From: Nocardia aurantia
GTDB lineage: Bacteria; Actinomycetota; Actinomycetes; Mycobacteriales; Mycobacteriaceae
Reading direction: 5' to 3'
DNA length: 64,000 nt
Assembly: GCF_009604425.1 (NCBI RefSeq)
Contig: NZ_WEGI01000004.1
Location: forward strand, 1-64,000
The notes under the pieces were generated by a model, which saw only the letters and a list, made by a program, of their open reading frames with translations, was not told the origin of the DNA and did no database searches. Position numbers and translations under genes: made by a program. This document shows positions 19,116 through 27,808 of the stretch, piece by piece. The number at the start of each line of letters is the position of its first letter. The first letter of the stretch is position 1.

Positions 19116-20168
19116 ATGGTTGAACCACCCGCAGTCGATCTGTCCCGATTTCCCCGTGTCGCACTGGGCAATTGGCCCACGCCGCTCGAGGAGTGCCCGC
19201 GGCTGACCAAGGTGCTCGGACCCCGCGTCCTGGTCAAGCGTGACGATGTCAACGGACTCGGCGTCGGCGGGAACAAGTTGCGCAAACTGGAGTTCCTGCT
19301 GGGTGCCGCGGTGGCCGAGGGCGCCGACACCATCGTCACCTTCGGTGGGGTACAGACCAACCACGGCCGATTGACCGCGGCGGCGTGCGCGCGCCTGGGG
19401 TTGCGCTGCGAATTGGTGCTGACCCGGCAGGTGACCCGGCTGGCCGGTTCGGACGCGCTGGTCGCCCCGCAGGCGGGCGAGGCCTACGAGCAATCCGGAA
19501 ATGTTGCGCTGGATCGGATCTACGGCGCCCACGTGCACGTGTGTGACGACGACACGCAGGCGGAGGCGACCGCCGATCGCATCGTCGCGGCAGCAAAGGC
19601 ACAGGGGCGCGAGGTCGTCCGGATTCCCGTCGGTGGCTCCAATGCCGTGGGCGTGCTCGGATATCTCACGGCCGCCGTCGAACTCGCCGGGCAACTCGAG
19701 CTGATGGGCGAGCGGGCGGATCGCATCGTGTGCGCCATCGGCAGTGCCGGCACGGTGGCCGGCCTCGCCCTGGGCAGCGGGTTGCTCCGATGGCCGGTGA
19801 CCGTGGACGCGGTGTCGGTGTCGGGCACCGAATCCGAGTGCCGGGCCGATGTCGACCGATTGGTCCGCGATGCGTCGGAACTGATCGGGGTCGACCCACC
19901 CGCCATCAATGTGCAGGTGACCGATCGCGCGGTCGGTGACGGCTACGGGGTGACCACGGCGGCGATGTGGGACGCGGTCCGCCTGTTCGGCCGTACCGAA
20001 GGGATCACGCTCGATCCGGTCTACACCGGTAAGGCGGCCGCCGCCCTCGTGGAAGCGGTTCGCGGCGGCGAGATCTCGGATTCCGAGTCGGTGGTGTTCC
20101 TGCACACCGGCGGTCTCCCCGGCCTCTTCGGCTACGTCCCGGAGTTGATCGAACAGACCGCGGGCTGA
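19116..20168 (+). CDS. PLP-dependent D-cysteine desulfhydrase / ACC-deaminase family enzyme
   Basis: A fold-type II PLP enzyme. The start is ATG 19116 behind GAGGAGG. The PLP lysine lies in [15 protein letters not shown]. The segment [14 protein letters not shown] matches the QSNH substrate loop of D-cysteine desulfhydrases better than the QSNQTR of true ACC deaminases. The C-terminal [11 protein letters not shown] is also the desulfhydrase form. Activity would be elimination from a D-amino acid or related beta-substituted amino acid, giving a keto acid and ammonia. 350 aa. It is the first of three co-directional genes with a cupin and an amino-acid-hydroxylase-like oxygenase, which suggests amino-acid tailoring. 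Confidence 0.8.
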   Translation: MVEPPAVDLSRFPRVALGNWPTPLEECPRLTKVLGPRVLVKRDDVNGLGVGGNKLRKLEFLLGAAVAEGADTIVTFGGVQTNHGRLTAAACARLGLRCELVLTRQVTRLAGSDALVAPQAGEAYEQSGNVALDRIYGAHVHVCDDDTQAEATADRIVAAAKAQGREVVRIPVGGSNAVGVLGYLTAAVELAGQLELMGERADRIVCAIGSAGTVAGLALGSGLLRWPVTVDAVSVSGTESECRADVDRLVRDASELIGVDPPAINVQVTDRAVGDGYGVTTAAMWDAVRLFGRTEGITLDPVYTGKAAAALVEAVRGGEISDSESVVFLHTGGLPGLFGYVPELIEQTAG

Positions 20169-20244
20169 GGGCCGGCGCGCGCCTGGCACGGCAACCGTGT
20201 GGCGAAAGATCCTGCGCGCTTTGGCAATTGACTGACTACCGGCC

Positions 20245-20637
20245 ATGGGTGAGAATTGCCGTATGGCCGGTGAGTCACCTGTCCGGGGTGTGGTCGCGCA
20301 CAAGAGTCTCCCGAATCGAAGTCCCGCGCACGGTTGTGCCGAGAACAGTGTGTTCCCGTGGCCGGAAGCCGGACTTCCGCCGTTCGGTGCGATGAACTGT
20401 TGCATCGCGGCGGGCGCGCGATCCGATCCGGACAGTCACAATCAGGATGAAGTCGCATTCGTCTACCGCGGTTCCGGAGAACTCCTGACGGGATCGGAAC
20501 GGACCGCGCTTCGCGCGGGAGACATGATCTTCCTGCCGCGCAATGTCGAACATGTCTTCAGCAACACCGGCGCCACGGAGGATCTGGCATTCTTCTCGGT
20601 GTGGTGGCCGCGGATCGAACCACCGAACCTACCCTGA
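20245..20637 (+). CDS. Single-domain cupin protein
   Basis: 130 aa. Cupin motif 1 is seen as HNQDEVAFVYRGSGELL and motif 2 as AGDMIFLPRNVEHVFSN, with the Glu and the second His in place. The first histidine of the usual HxH is SHNQ. Such small cupins act as isomerases, dioxygenases or sensors, and the reaction cannot be assigned. The next start lies seven bases beyond its stop, so it is co-transcribed with the oxygenase. ATG at 20263 is an alternative start. Confidence 0.7.
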   Translation: MGENCRMAGESPVRGVVAHKSLPNRSPAHGCAENSVFPWPEAGLPPFGAMNCCIAAGARSDPDSHNQDEVAFVYRGSGELLTGSERTALRAGDMIFLPRNVEHVFSNTGATEDLAFFSVWWPRIEPPNLP

Positions 20638-20644
20638 GGCGAAT

Positions 20645-21631
20645 ATGCCGGGAACCGCACCGACGGTGATGGAATATCGACTGTCCATCGAGGAGATCGA
20701 ATTTCTGCGCCGGCTCGCGGCGTCGCTGGCCGGAACCGGTCGCGATATCGACGACGCCGACTTTCTCACCCGGATCGCCGGGCACGCACCGGCGTTGCCG
20801 CACGGCTTGCGCGGTTTCTTGCGCGGCTTCCGGGACGGTGACCGGCCTGCCTGCCTGGTCCGTGGCCTTCCGATCGACGAGGCGCGGATGGGTCCGTCGC
20901 CGACGGTATGTAACCGACTGCGCGACAAGGCCTTCGACGAGATCCGGCTCGAAGTCGTACTGGTGCTGCTGGGTTCGTGTCTCGGTGACATCTTCGGCTG
21001 GCGGCTCCAGCACGAGGGATCGGTCGTACACGATCTGGCGCCGCGGCCCGAGCACGAGGCCCTCGGCTTCGGCACGGGCAGCCGGCAGCACATCAACTGG
21101 CACACCGAGGATTCGTTCCATCCCTATCGGGCCGATTATCTCGGCCTGTTCTGTGTTCGCAATACGTCCGGGGTGACGACCACCGTCGGTGCGCTCGACG
21201 CCGGCCGGCTCAGCGCGCACGAGCGCCGGTTGCTGTTCGCGCCGGTGTTCACCTTTCGGCCGGATCCGTCCTACCTCACGGCGGACGCGTCGCCGCTGCC
21301 GGATGCCGATCTCGGCGGAATTCTGTTCGGCGATCCCGGCGATCCCTTCCTGCGTTTCGATCAGGACTACATCGAATGGCCGGATGTCGAGGGGATCGGG
21401 GCGGCCGTCGAGGCGCTGCGCCGCGCGGTCGAGGCCAGCCTCGTCGATCTGCCCCTGCGGGCGGGAGACTTCCTGCTTCTCGACAATCGCCGCGCGGTGC
21501 ACGGCAGACCGGCGTTCGTGCCCACCTACCGGGGCGCCGACCGATGGGTCAAGCGCATCAACATCACTCGCGATCTGCGGCGGTCACGACCGCGCCGGCG
21601 CTCCGACGGCGATCGCGTGATCCACATCTGA
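20645..21631 (+). CDS. Fe(II)/2-oxoglutarate oxygenase, clavaminate synthase / arginine beta-hydroxylase type
   Basis: A non-haem iron oxygenase of the TauD/clavaminate-synthase superfamily. The metal-binding triad is visible as NWHTEDSFHPYRADYLGL (His-x-Glu) and RRAVHGRPAF (distal His), and the 2-oxoglutarate-binding Arg is in DRWVKRINI. The WHTEDxFHPYRADY stretch is the pattern I associate with VioC, OrfP and related free-amino-acid beta-hydroxylases. 328 aa, full length. Together with the PLP enzyme and cupin it makes a compact set that could hydroxylate and then eliminate an amino acid. The true substrate is unknown. Confidence 0.82.
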   Translation: MPGTAPTVMEYRLSIEEIEFLRRLAASLAGTGRDIDDADFLTRIAGHAPALPHGLRGFLRGFRDGDRPACLVRGLPIDEARMGPSPTVCNRLRDKAFDEIRLEVVLVLLGSCLGDIFGWRLQHEGSVVHDLAPRPEHEALGFGTGSRQHINWHTEDSFHPYRADYLGLFCVRNTSGVTTTVGALDAGRLSAHERRLLFAPVFTFRPDPSYLTADASPLPDADLGGILFGDPGDPFLRFDQDYIEWPDVEGIGAAVEALRRAVEASLVDLPLRAGDFLLLDNRRAVHGRPAFVPTYRGADRWVKRINITRDLRRSRPRRRSDGDRVIHI

Positions 21632-21649
21632 CCGGCCGGGTCGTAGCGT

Positions 21650-23827
21650 TCAGACCTCGACGTCCGCGCCCAGTTCGTCGAGTTCCGCGCGGACCCGCTG
21701 GGCATCCTCCGGACGATATTTCTCCCGGTAGATCCGCAACGCCGCGGTCCAGGCGTCGCGGGCGGACTCGGGTCGGCCCTGGCCGGCGTGGATCTGTCCG
21801 ATCCGGTCCAGGGTGTCGGCCTGGTAGTAGGTGCTGCTGAGGTCGCGGAACAGCGCCAAGGCCTGCTGGTAAAACGCCAGCGCATCCGCCGGTCGGTCGG
21901 TGCGCTGCGCCACGTAGCCAAGGCTTACCAGGGTGTTCGCCTCGCCCACCCGATAGTCGTGGCGCCGGCACACGCGTAGCGCCGCCTCGCAATGTTGCTG
22001 TGCGCCTTCGAAATCCCCGAGCCGGGATTCGAACCAGCCGGTCGCGTTCAGCATCGCCGCCACCCGGACCGGCTCGCCGAGTGCGCGATACAGGCTCAGG
22101 GCGGCGGTGGCGTGTTCCAGCGCGGCGCGATCGTCGTGCTGCCGCCCGCAGGCCCAGGTGAGAATGCGGTGGGCGTGCGCCTGCGAGAGCCGGTCATCCG
22201 CCTCCTCGGCGACGCGCAGCGCCTCGCCGAGTTCCCGAAGTGACGCGGCGTGATTGCCGAGATTGAGGTGGACGTCGCCGAGCAGCCGGTGGGCCAGCGA
22301 CAATACCCGGGGATCTCCGATCGCGCGGGCGGATACGAGGCTGGTCTCCCAGGTGGAACGCCATTCGTGCAGCCGCCCCCGGCGGTAGTGGAAGGTGTCC
22401 AGCGACCAGGCGAGTTGCCAGGTGGAATCGTGGCGGCCCAATTCTCCCGCGAGCAATTGAGTGGCCAGCAGATTGGCGTGTTCGGTCTCGAACCAGACAT
22501 CCGCCGCAGCCAGGTCAGGCAGTGCGAGCGGATTGCAGTCGGCGGCGGGTGGATCGATATCGATCGGGTGCCGGTGCGGGTCCAGCAGCCGCTCGGCGGT
22601 GTGCGCGGTGTGTAGATAGAACGAGAGCAGGCGATGCAGGGCTGCCCGGCGCCGATCCTCGGACAGGTTCAGCCGGGCCTGTTCGGTCGCGTACAACCGC
22701 AACAGGTCGTGAAAGCTGAAGCGTCCGGGAACCGGCTGACTCACCAGATGGGCCGTCTCCAGCTGGAGCAGCATGAAACGGGCGCGGGCGATGGGGAGGC
22801 CGGCGGATTCGGCCGCCGCGGGCAAGCCGATGTCCGGACCGGGCGCCAGACTCAGCAGCCCGAACAGTTCGGCGATGTCGTCGGGCAGCGCGCGATACGA
22901 GAACGAGAACACCGCCCGCAGATTCAGCGGGATCTCCCCCGCGTCCAGCGAATCGAGACGGATATTCTGGTCGTGCAGTTCATCGGCCAGCGCGGCGAGC
23001 GGAAAATTCGGATGGGCGGTCGCGCGGGCGGCCACGATGCTGAGCGCCAACGGCAGGCCCGCGCAGTAGCGCAGCAGACTGCCGACGGCCTCCGGCTCGG
23101 TGTCGAGCCGGGCGGCGCCGATATGCCCGGCCAGCAGCCGGCGGGAATCCTCCTCGGACAGCACGGACAGGTCCACCGACCGGGCGCCATGGTTGACCAC
23201 CAGACCGGCCAGGCGCAACCGGCTGGTGACCAAGACGGTGCAGGCGTGACCACCCGGCAGCAGCGGGGCAACCTGCTGGGCCTCGCGCGCGTTGTCCAGC
23301 ACGATCAGCATGCGCCGATCGGCGACCAGACTGCGATACAGCCCGATCTGCGCGTCCAGATCGACCGGCAGTTTGGTGGGATCCTCGCCGAGCGCGTGCA
23401 GGAAGCCGCGCACCGCCTCGGCGACCGACATCGGTTCGGCGGTCGGCGAGAATCCCCGGAGATCGACGAACAGCTGACCGTCGGGAAACCGGTCCAGGTG
23501 TTCGTGCGCCCAGTGCACCGACAGCCAGGTCTTCCCGATGCCACCGACTCCACCGATCGCCGAGATCACCACGGGTGTAATGGATTCGGTGGCCTCATCG
23601 AGCATCTCGGTGAGGACGGCCAGCTCGTCGGCGCGTCCGGTGAACCGATACGGCGCCGGTGGCAGCTGTCTGGGCACGATCCGCTTGCCGGTGTCGACGG
23701 TGATGAACTGGTTGTGCTGATCCCGGCCCGATTGGAACACCCTGCCGTCGTCGGCCGCATGGGCCTGTTGCCCGGCCCGCCGCGGTGGATCGTCGTTGCC
23801 GCCCTGGGTCGAATCTGCCTGGGACAT
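21650..23827 (-). CDS. NB-ARC/TPR STAND ATPase with N-terminal amyloid-like motif
   Basis: 725 aa from ATG 23827. Residues ~27-42 contain GRVFQSGRDQHNQF, a short Gln/Gly/Asn motif. An NB-ARC domain follows, with P-loop IGGVGGIGKTWL (92-102), Walker B RRMLIVLDN, GLPLAL and an HDLLRLYA motif in the MHD position. From ~residue 430 to the end there are TPR-like repeats (AHRLLGDVHLNLGNHAAS, NTLVSLGYVAQRTDRPADA). This is the architecture of AfsR/NLR-like signal-transducing ATPases. It lacks a DNA-binding or enzymatic N-terminus, so the effector is probably the 138-aa protein encoded eight bases upstream, which bears the same motif. Confidence 0.85.
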   Translation of the reverse strand: MSQADSTQGGNDDPPRRAGQQAHAADDGRVFQSGRDQHNQFITVDTGKRIVPRQLPPAPYRFTGRADELAVLTEMLDEATESITPVVISAIGGVGGIGKTWLSVHWAHEHLDRFPDGQLFVDLRGFSPTAEPMSVAEAVRGFLHALGEDPTKLPVDLDAQIGLYRSLVADRRMLIVLDNAREAQQVAPLLPGGHACTVLVTSRLRLAGLVVNHGARSVDLSVLSEEDSRRLLAGHIGAARLDTEPEAVGSLLRYCAGLPLALSIVAARATAHPNFPLAALADELHDQNIRLDSLDAGEIPLNLRAVFSFSYRALPDDIAELFGLLSLAPGPDIGLPAAAESAGLPIARARFMLLQLETAHLVSQPVPGRFSFHDLLRLYATEQARLNLSEDRRRAALHRLLSFYLHTAHTAERLLDPHRHPIDIDPPAADCNPLALPDLAAADVWFETEHANLLATQLLAGELGRHDSTWQLAWSLDTFHYRRGRLHEWRSTWETSLVSARAIGDPRVLSLAHRLLGDVHLNLGNHAASLRELGEALRVAEEADDRLSQAHAHRILTWACGRQHDDRAALEHATAALSLYRALGEPVRVAAMLNATGWFESRLGDFEGAQQHCEAALRVCRRHDYRVGEANTLVSLGYVAQRTDRPADALAFYQQALALFRDLSSTYYQADTLDRIGQIHAGQGRPESARDAWTAALRIYREKYRPEDAQRVRAELDELGADVEV

Positions 23828-23835
23828 GGGGGAAC

Positions 23836-24252
23836 TCAGACTCCGTTGTTGTATTGATCCCGACCGGCCTGGAATACGCGGCCGCTGCCGGAGACGGTCG
23901 CCGTCTGCACGATGTGCCACACGCGGGCGGAGTCGTCCGCCGACAGTGCCGGGGCCCAGCACTCTTTCAGAATCGTGCGCAGGGACGCTTCGAGGGTGGG
24001 ATCGGTGGTCAGCAGCCGGCCGAGCTTGCGTTGCCACTCGGTGGCCAGTTCGGCCTCGACCCGCACGTCGCCGGACGTGCGCGCTGCCATGATCTCGTTG
24101 CGGACGTCGAGCAGTTCCGCTTCGACGGCGGAAACTCGTTCGGGGTGAATGCGATGCCACAAGGCCGCCGCGGCCGCGCGAACGTCCTTCCACCCGTCGG
24201 TGGCCATCGCCGTCACCAGTGTCGTGCCCGCTGTCAGGAGAAGTGGGTCCAC
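23836..24252 (-). CDS. 138-residue partner of the NB-ARC protein with C-terminal amyloid-like motif
   Basis: The start GTG 24252 gives MDPLLLTAGTTLVTAMATDGWKDV, a hydrophobic N-terminal helix followed by a helical bundle (EAELLDVRNEIMAAR, ELATEWQRKLGRLL). The protein ends GSGRVFQAGRDQYNNGV, almost the same as the N-terminal motif of the next protein. I know a widespread Streptomyces family with this layout (hydrophobic start, acidic helices, terminal Q-G-R-D motif). The arrangement parallels Bell-type effector/NLR pairs linked by amyloid signalling motifs. Membrane attack is a possibility, inferred from that parallel only. Confidence 0.7.
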   Translation of the reverse strand: MDPLLLTAGTTLVTAMATDGWKDVRAAAAALWHRIHPERVSAVEAELLDVRNEIMAARTSGDVRVEAELATEWQRKLGRLLTTDPTLEASLRTILKECWAPALSADDSARVWHIVQTATVSGSGRVFQAGRDQYNNGV

Positions 24253-24516
24253 GATTCGCGCCCCCCGTGTTCGAGAATCCGAACGATATCCTGCGCCCAG
24301 TTTAGGTCGCGCGTCGAAGCGCCGCAGGAAAAATATTCGCGCGCACGCAGCGGAAGACCGCCACTCGGCCGGCGGTCGCCGAGATCGGCATGGAATTCGT
24401 CCAGCTCGACGGCGGTCCGCTCGCCTGCTACATCGAGTTGCTGCGGCTGCCACCGCAGTCGCGGTCGATGTTCGACGGCATGGTCCTGCGGGATACCGCA
24501 ATTCGTGAATGGCCGG

Positions 24517-25251
24517 CTAACGGCGAGCCCGCACGAGGCGGCGGTTGGTCAGCGTCAGTTGCCGTGCGGTGCTGTTCTCCAGCGCCTCGTGCTGTTCGGC
24601 GGTGAGGCGGTCGCACACCCGGCCCCAGTGCAGGGCGACCAGGTCGCCGGGCGCGATCTCGGGCGGGGTGCGTTCGTCGGCGGTGACCCGGGTGGTGACC
24701 GGTTCGGTGCGGGTCAGGGTGGTGCCGGTGCGGGTCAGTCGCCGGCATCGGACCTCGAAACCGGCACTGTCGCACGCTGTCACGGTGGCCGAGGTGATGC
24801 GGCAGCTGTCGAGCACGTGGAGGGGGTGGTCGTCGTGGCCCGTGACCGGCAGCCGGGTCCACGGGTAGACCCCGAGCACGTGGAAGCAGTGGTTGGCGGC
24901 GGCCTCGGCGGCCAGATCCTCGGTCAGATGGGACCATTGGGCGCCGGAGCCGATCGTCGCGAGCAGTTCGGCGGTGAAGGTCAGCGGGTCGATCGTTTCG
25001 CCGACTCCGCCGCCGAGCCAATACGATTCGACGAGGCGGTGGTCCAGTGGGTCTGCGATGCCGGTCAGCCGGGACAGCACCCGCAGGTACGGCCAGGCGC
25101 CGGAGAAGTGCGGTGCCGCGGCGCGGATCCGGTCGGCGCTGTCCATCGCGGCCGGGTCGGCGGGCCCGCAGTAGCCGAGCCGGTTCGGGGCGCCGGCGTA
25201 GCGGGCGAACATCTCCGGTCCCCGGACGTCCCGGGCCGGTGCCGCGGTCAC
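24517..25251 (-). CDS. Conserved hydrogenase-locus protein (DUF6390-like)
   Basis: 244 aa. GTG 25251 overlaps the hypD stop (GTGA), so it is the last gene of the hypEC-D operon. MFARYAGAPNRLGYCGPADPAAM opens a helical protein with conserved VESYWLGGGVGETIDPLTF and HCFHVLGVYPWTRL segments, and it ends with a basic tail. I recognise it as a companion of actinobacterial group 1h hydrogenase genes with no assigned reaction. It has no metal motif or membrane segment. Involvement in maturation or assembly is inferred only from position. Confidence 0.7.
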   Translation of the reverse strand: MTAAPARDVRGPEMFARYAGAPNRLGYCGPADPAAMDSADRIRAAAPHFSGAWPYLRVLSRLTGIADPLDHRLVESYWLGGGVGETIDPLTFTAELLATIGSGAQWSHLTEDLAAEAAANHCFHVLGVYPWTRLPVTGHDDHPLHVLDSCRITSATVTACDSAGFEVRCRRLTRTGTTLTRTEPVTTRVTADERTPPEIAPGDLVALHWGRVCDRLTAEQHEALENSTARQLTLTNRRLVRARR

Positions 25252-26390
25252 GCCGGCTCGACCTGGACCAGTGCGGCGGCGTCGCGGTGCATGCGGCCGA
25301 AGTTGTAGTAGGCGGCGCAGGCGCCCTCCGGCGACACCATGCAGGTGCCGATCGGGGTCTCCGGTGTGCAGGCGGTGCCGAACACCTTGCATTCCCAGGG
25401 TTTCAGCACTCCCTTGAGCACCTCACCGCACTGGCAGGCCTTCGGGTCCGCGACCCGTACACCCGGCATCGAGAAGCGTTGCTCCGCATCGAATTCCGCG
25501 AAGTCGTCGTGCAGCCGCAGCGCGCTCTGCGAGATGAAACCCAGTCCGCGCCACTCGAAATGCGGCCGCAGGGTGAACACCCGGCCCAGCAGGGCCAGCG
25601 CCTCCGGGTTGCCGTCGGGATCCACCACCCGCGCGTACTGGTTCTCCACCTCGCAGCGGCCCTCCCGGATCTGGCGCAGCAGCATCGCCACCGAGGCGAG
25701 GATGTCCAGGGGTTCGAAACCGGCCACCACCAACGGTTTCCGATAGACCTCCGGCACGAACCGGTAGGGCCGGTTGCCGACCACCGTCGAGACATGGCCC
25801 GGGCCCAGGAATCCCGACAGCCGCAGGTCCGGGGACTCCAGGATCGCCTTGATCGGCGGCACGATCGTGACGTGATTGCAGAACACGCTGAAATTGCGCA
25901 CCCCGAGATCGCGGGCCCGTACCAGGGTCACGGCCGTCGACGGGGCGGTGGTCTCGAAGCCGAGCGCGAAGAACACCACCTGTTTTCCCGGATTGTCGGT
26001 GGCGATCCGCAACGCGTCCAGCGGTGAGTAGACGAACCGGACGTCGGCGCCGGTGGCCTTGGCGTCCAGCAGGGAACCGTGTGAGCCGGGCACCCGCATC
26101 ATGTCGCCGAAACAGGTGAAGATCACCTCGGGCCGCCGGGCCAGCCACATCGCGTCGTCCACGCGGCCCATCGGGATCACGCACACCGGGCAGCCGGGGC
26201 CGTGCACCAGTTCGACGGTCTCGGGCAGCAGATGCTCGATGCCGTGCCGGTAGATGGTGTGCGTGTGCCCGCCGCACACCTCCATGAACTTGAAGCGCTC
26301 GCCGTCGGCGCCGCCGTCCGCCAGCTGTTCGATGGCGCGGAGCAGGGTGCGCGCGGCCGCGGGGTCGCGGAATTCGTCGACGAACCGCAT
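25248..26390 (-). CDS. hypD: Hydrogenase maturation factor HypD
   Basis: The iron-sulfur scaffold that, with HypC, carries the Fe(CN)2CO unit during [NiFe] active-site assembly. The start ATG 26390 (MRFVDEFRDPAAA) has GGAGGT six bases upstream. Motifs are MEVCGGHTHTIYRHGI, HGPGCPVCVIPMG, FALGFETTAPSTA, and the C-terminal cysteine set ADPKACQCGEVLKG with PWECKVFG that binds the [4Fe-4S] cluster. 380 aa, normal length. It lies between hypC (22 bases upstream) and the DUF6390-like gene. Confidence 0.97.
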   Translation of the reverse strand: MRFVDEFRDPAAARTLLRAIEQLADGGADGERFKFMEVCGGHTHTIYRHGIEHLLPETVELVHGPGCPVCVIPMGRVDDAMWLARRPEVIFTCFGDMMRVPGSHGSLLDAKATGADVRFVYSPLDALRIATDNPGKQVVFFALGFETTAPSTAVTLVRARDLGVRNFSVFCNHVTIVPPIKAILESPDLRLSGFLGPGHVSTVVGNRPYRFVPEVYRKPLVVAGFEPLDILASVAMLLRQIREGRCEVENQYARVVDPDGNPEALALLGRVFTLRPHFEWRGLGFISQSALRLHDDFAEFDAEQRFSMPGVRVADPKACQCGEVLKGVLKPWECKVFGTACTPETPIGTCMVSPEGACAAYYNFGRMHRDAAALVQVEPA

Positions 26391-26412
26391 TCTCACCTCC
26401 GGATCGGGTCGT

Positions 26413-26685
26413 TCAGCGGATGGCCGACGAGTCGAACGCGTCGATCTCGTCGGTGTAGGCACTGCCGAGCTGCCGGATCGCCGCGAGCGTCAGCGTCGCC
26501 TCGGCCTCGTCGATTCGCGCCATCGCGAACCCGACGTGCACGAGCACCCAGTCGCCGGGACCGGGCGGTGCGTCCGCGAGCAGTCGCACGCTGATCGCGC
26601 GCTGCACTCCGTCGACCTCGACGGTCGCGAGATGATCCGCGGCGTCGACGATCTCGACGATCCGGCCGGGAATTCCGAGGCACAT
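26413..26685 (-). CDS. hypC: HypC/HupF chaperone, first copy
   Basis: 90 aa beginning MCLGIPGRIVEIV. Cys2 after methionine removal is the residue that binds the iron centre and the large-subunit precursor. The small beta-barrel DHLATVEVDGVQRAISVRLL and the PPGPGDWVLVHVGFAMARID signature are complete, with a ~20-residue extra C-terminal tail. It sits between hypE and hypD. A second HypC is encoded at 33455-33697. Confidence 0.95.
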   Translation of the reverse strand: MCLGIPGRIVEIVDAADHLATVEVDGVQRAISVRLLADAPPGPGDWVLVHVGFAMARIDEAEATLTLAAIRQLGSAYTDEIDAFDSSAIR

Positions 26686-26695
26686 GCCGTACTCC

Positions 26696-27808
26696 TCAGC
26701 AGATCCGGGGCAGCGGGTCGCCGACCAGGGTGTCCACGATCCTGGTGCCGCCCAACGTGGTTCGCATGACCACGGTCGCCGCCGGTTCGGCGACGATCTC
26801 GCCGATCTCGACGGCGTCCGCGCCGAGCGGATGCGACCGCAGCGCCGCGAGACCCGCCGCGCTCTCCTCGGGCGCGACGACGGCGATGAACTTGCCCTCG
26901 TTGGCCACGTAGAGCGGGTCGATGCCGAGCATCTCGCAGACGCCGCCGACCTGCGGGCGCACCGGTATCCGGTCCTCGCGCAGCAGGACGCCGTGGCCGC
27001 AGGCCCTGGCCAGTTCGTTGCAGGCGGTCCCGACGCCGCCGCGGGTGGGGTCGCGCAGCCAGCGGGTGGACGGCGCGGCGGCGAGCAGCAGTTCCACCAG
27101 CGGGCTGACCGCGGCGGTGTCGGAACGGATGTCGGCGTCGATGCCGAGGTCGCCGCGGGCGAGCATGACGGCCGTGCCGTGATCGCCGATCGACCCCGAC
27201 AGCAGCAGCCGGTCACCGGGGCACACCCCCTGTGGGCCGAAACGCCTTCCGGCGGGCACGATCCCGGTTCCGGCGATGGTGACGAACATCCCGTCGGCGG
27301 CGCCGCGCGGCACGACCTTCGTATCGCCGGTGACGATCTGGATCCCGGCGGCGGTGGCGGCATCGGCCATGTCCGCGACGATCTCGTGCAGGTCGGCGAT
27401 CGGGAAACCCTCCTCGAGCACGAAGGCCGCCGCCATCCAGGCCGGCACCGCACCGGTCATCGCCAGATCGTTGGCCGTGCCGTGCACCGCCAGCCGGCCG
27501 ATCGAACCGCCGGGAAAACGCAACGGCTGCACCACGAACGAGTCGGTGGACATCGCCACCCGATCGCCGCCGGGCAGTGTGACCACGGCGCCGTCGCCGA
27601 GGGCCTCCAGATACGGATTGCGGAACGCCTCGAGGAACACCGCGTCGACCAGTGTCGCCGAGGCCTTTCCACCCGCGCCGTGCGCCATGGTGACGAATTC
27701 GTCCCGCAGCCGGGGGCGGCGCCGCCGGAAGGATTCGATCCGTTCGATCACCTCGCCTTCGGCGAATCCGGGACCCGACGCCAGGTATTCGTCGACGGTC
27801 TTCCTCAT
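26696..27808 (-). CDS. hypE: Hydrogenase maturation factor HypE
   Basis: It accepts a carbamoyl group from HypF on its C-terminal Cys and dehydrates it to a thiocyanate, the source of the active-site CN ligands. ATG 27808 (MRKTVDEYLASGPGF) overlaps the SIS gene's TGA. PurM-like ATP-binding motifs are visible: MAHGAGGKASATLV, DSFVVQPLRFPGG, VTGDTKVVPRG and RDPTRGGVGTACNELA. The essential C-terminal PRIC is present. 370 aa. Confidence 0.97.
   Translation of the reverse strand: MRKTVDEYLASGPGFAEGEVIERIESFRRRRPRLRDEFVTMAHGAGGKASATLVDAVFLEAFRNPYLEALGDGAVVTLPGGDRVAMSTDSFVVQPLRFPGGSIGRLAVHGTANDLAMTGAVPAWMAAAFVLEEGFPIADLHEIVADMADAATAAGIQIVTGDTKVVPRGAADGMFVTIAGTGIVPAGRRFGPQGVCPGDRLLLSGSIGDHGTAVMLARGDLGIDADIRSDTAAVSPLVELLLAAAPSTRWLRDPTRGGVGTACNELARACGHGVLLREDRIPVRPQVGGVCEMLGIDPLYVANEGKFIAVVAPEESAAGLAALRSHPLGADAVEIGEIVAEPAATVVMRTTLGGTRIVDTLVGDPLPRIC

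Noticed and set aside
18812..19123. Plus-strand open frame in the gap before the PLP-enzyme gene
   Set aside because: No codon bias and no ribosome-binding site. It overlaps the true start of the downstream gene.
19116..20168. Call as true ACC deaminase
   Set aside because: The substrate loop reads QTNHGR in place of QSNQTR, and the C-terminal glycine motif is that of D-cysteine desulfhydrases.
24390..24605. Plus-strand frame starting MEFVQLDGGPLACYIELL
   Set aside because: The first ~40 residues look protein-like, but no domain is recognised, there is no ribosome-binding site, and the second half is antisense to the DUF6390-like gene. It may be a gene fragment and support is too weak to call.
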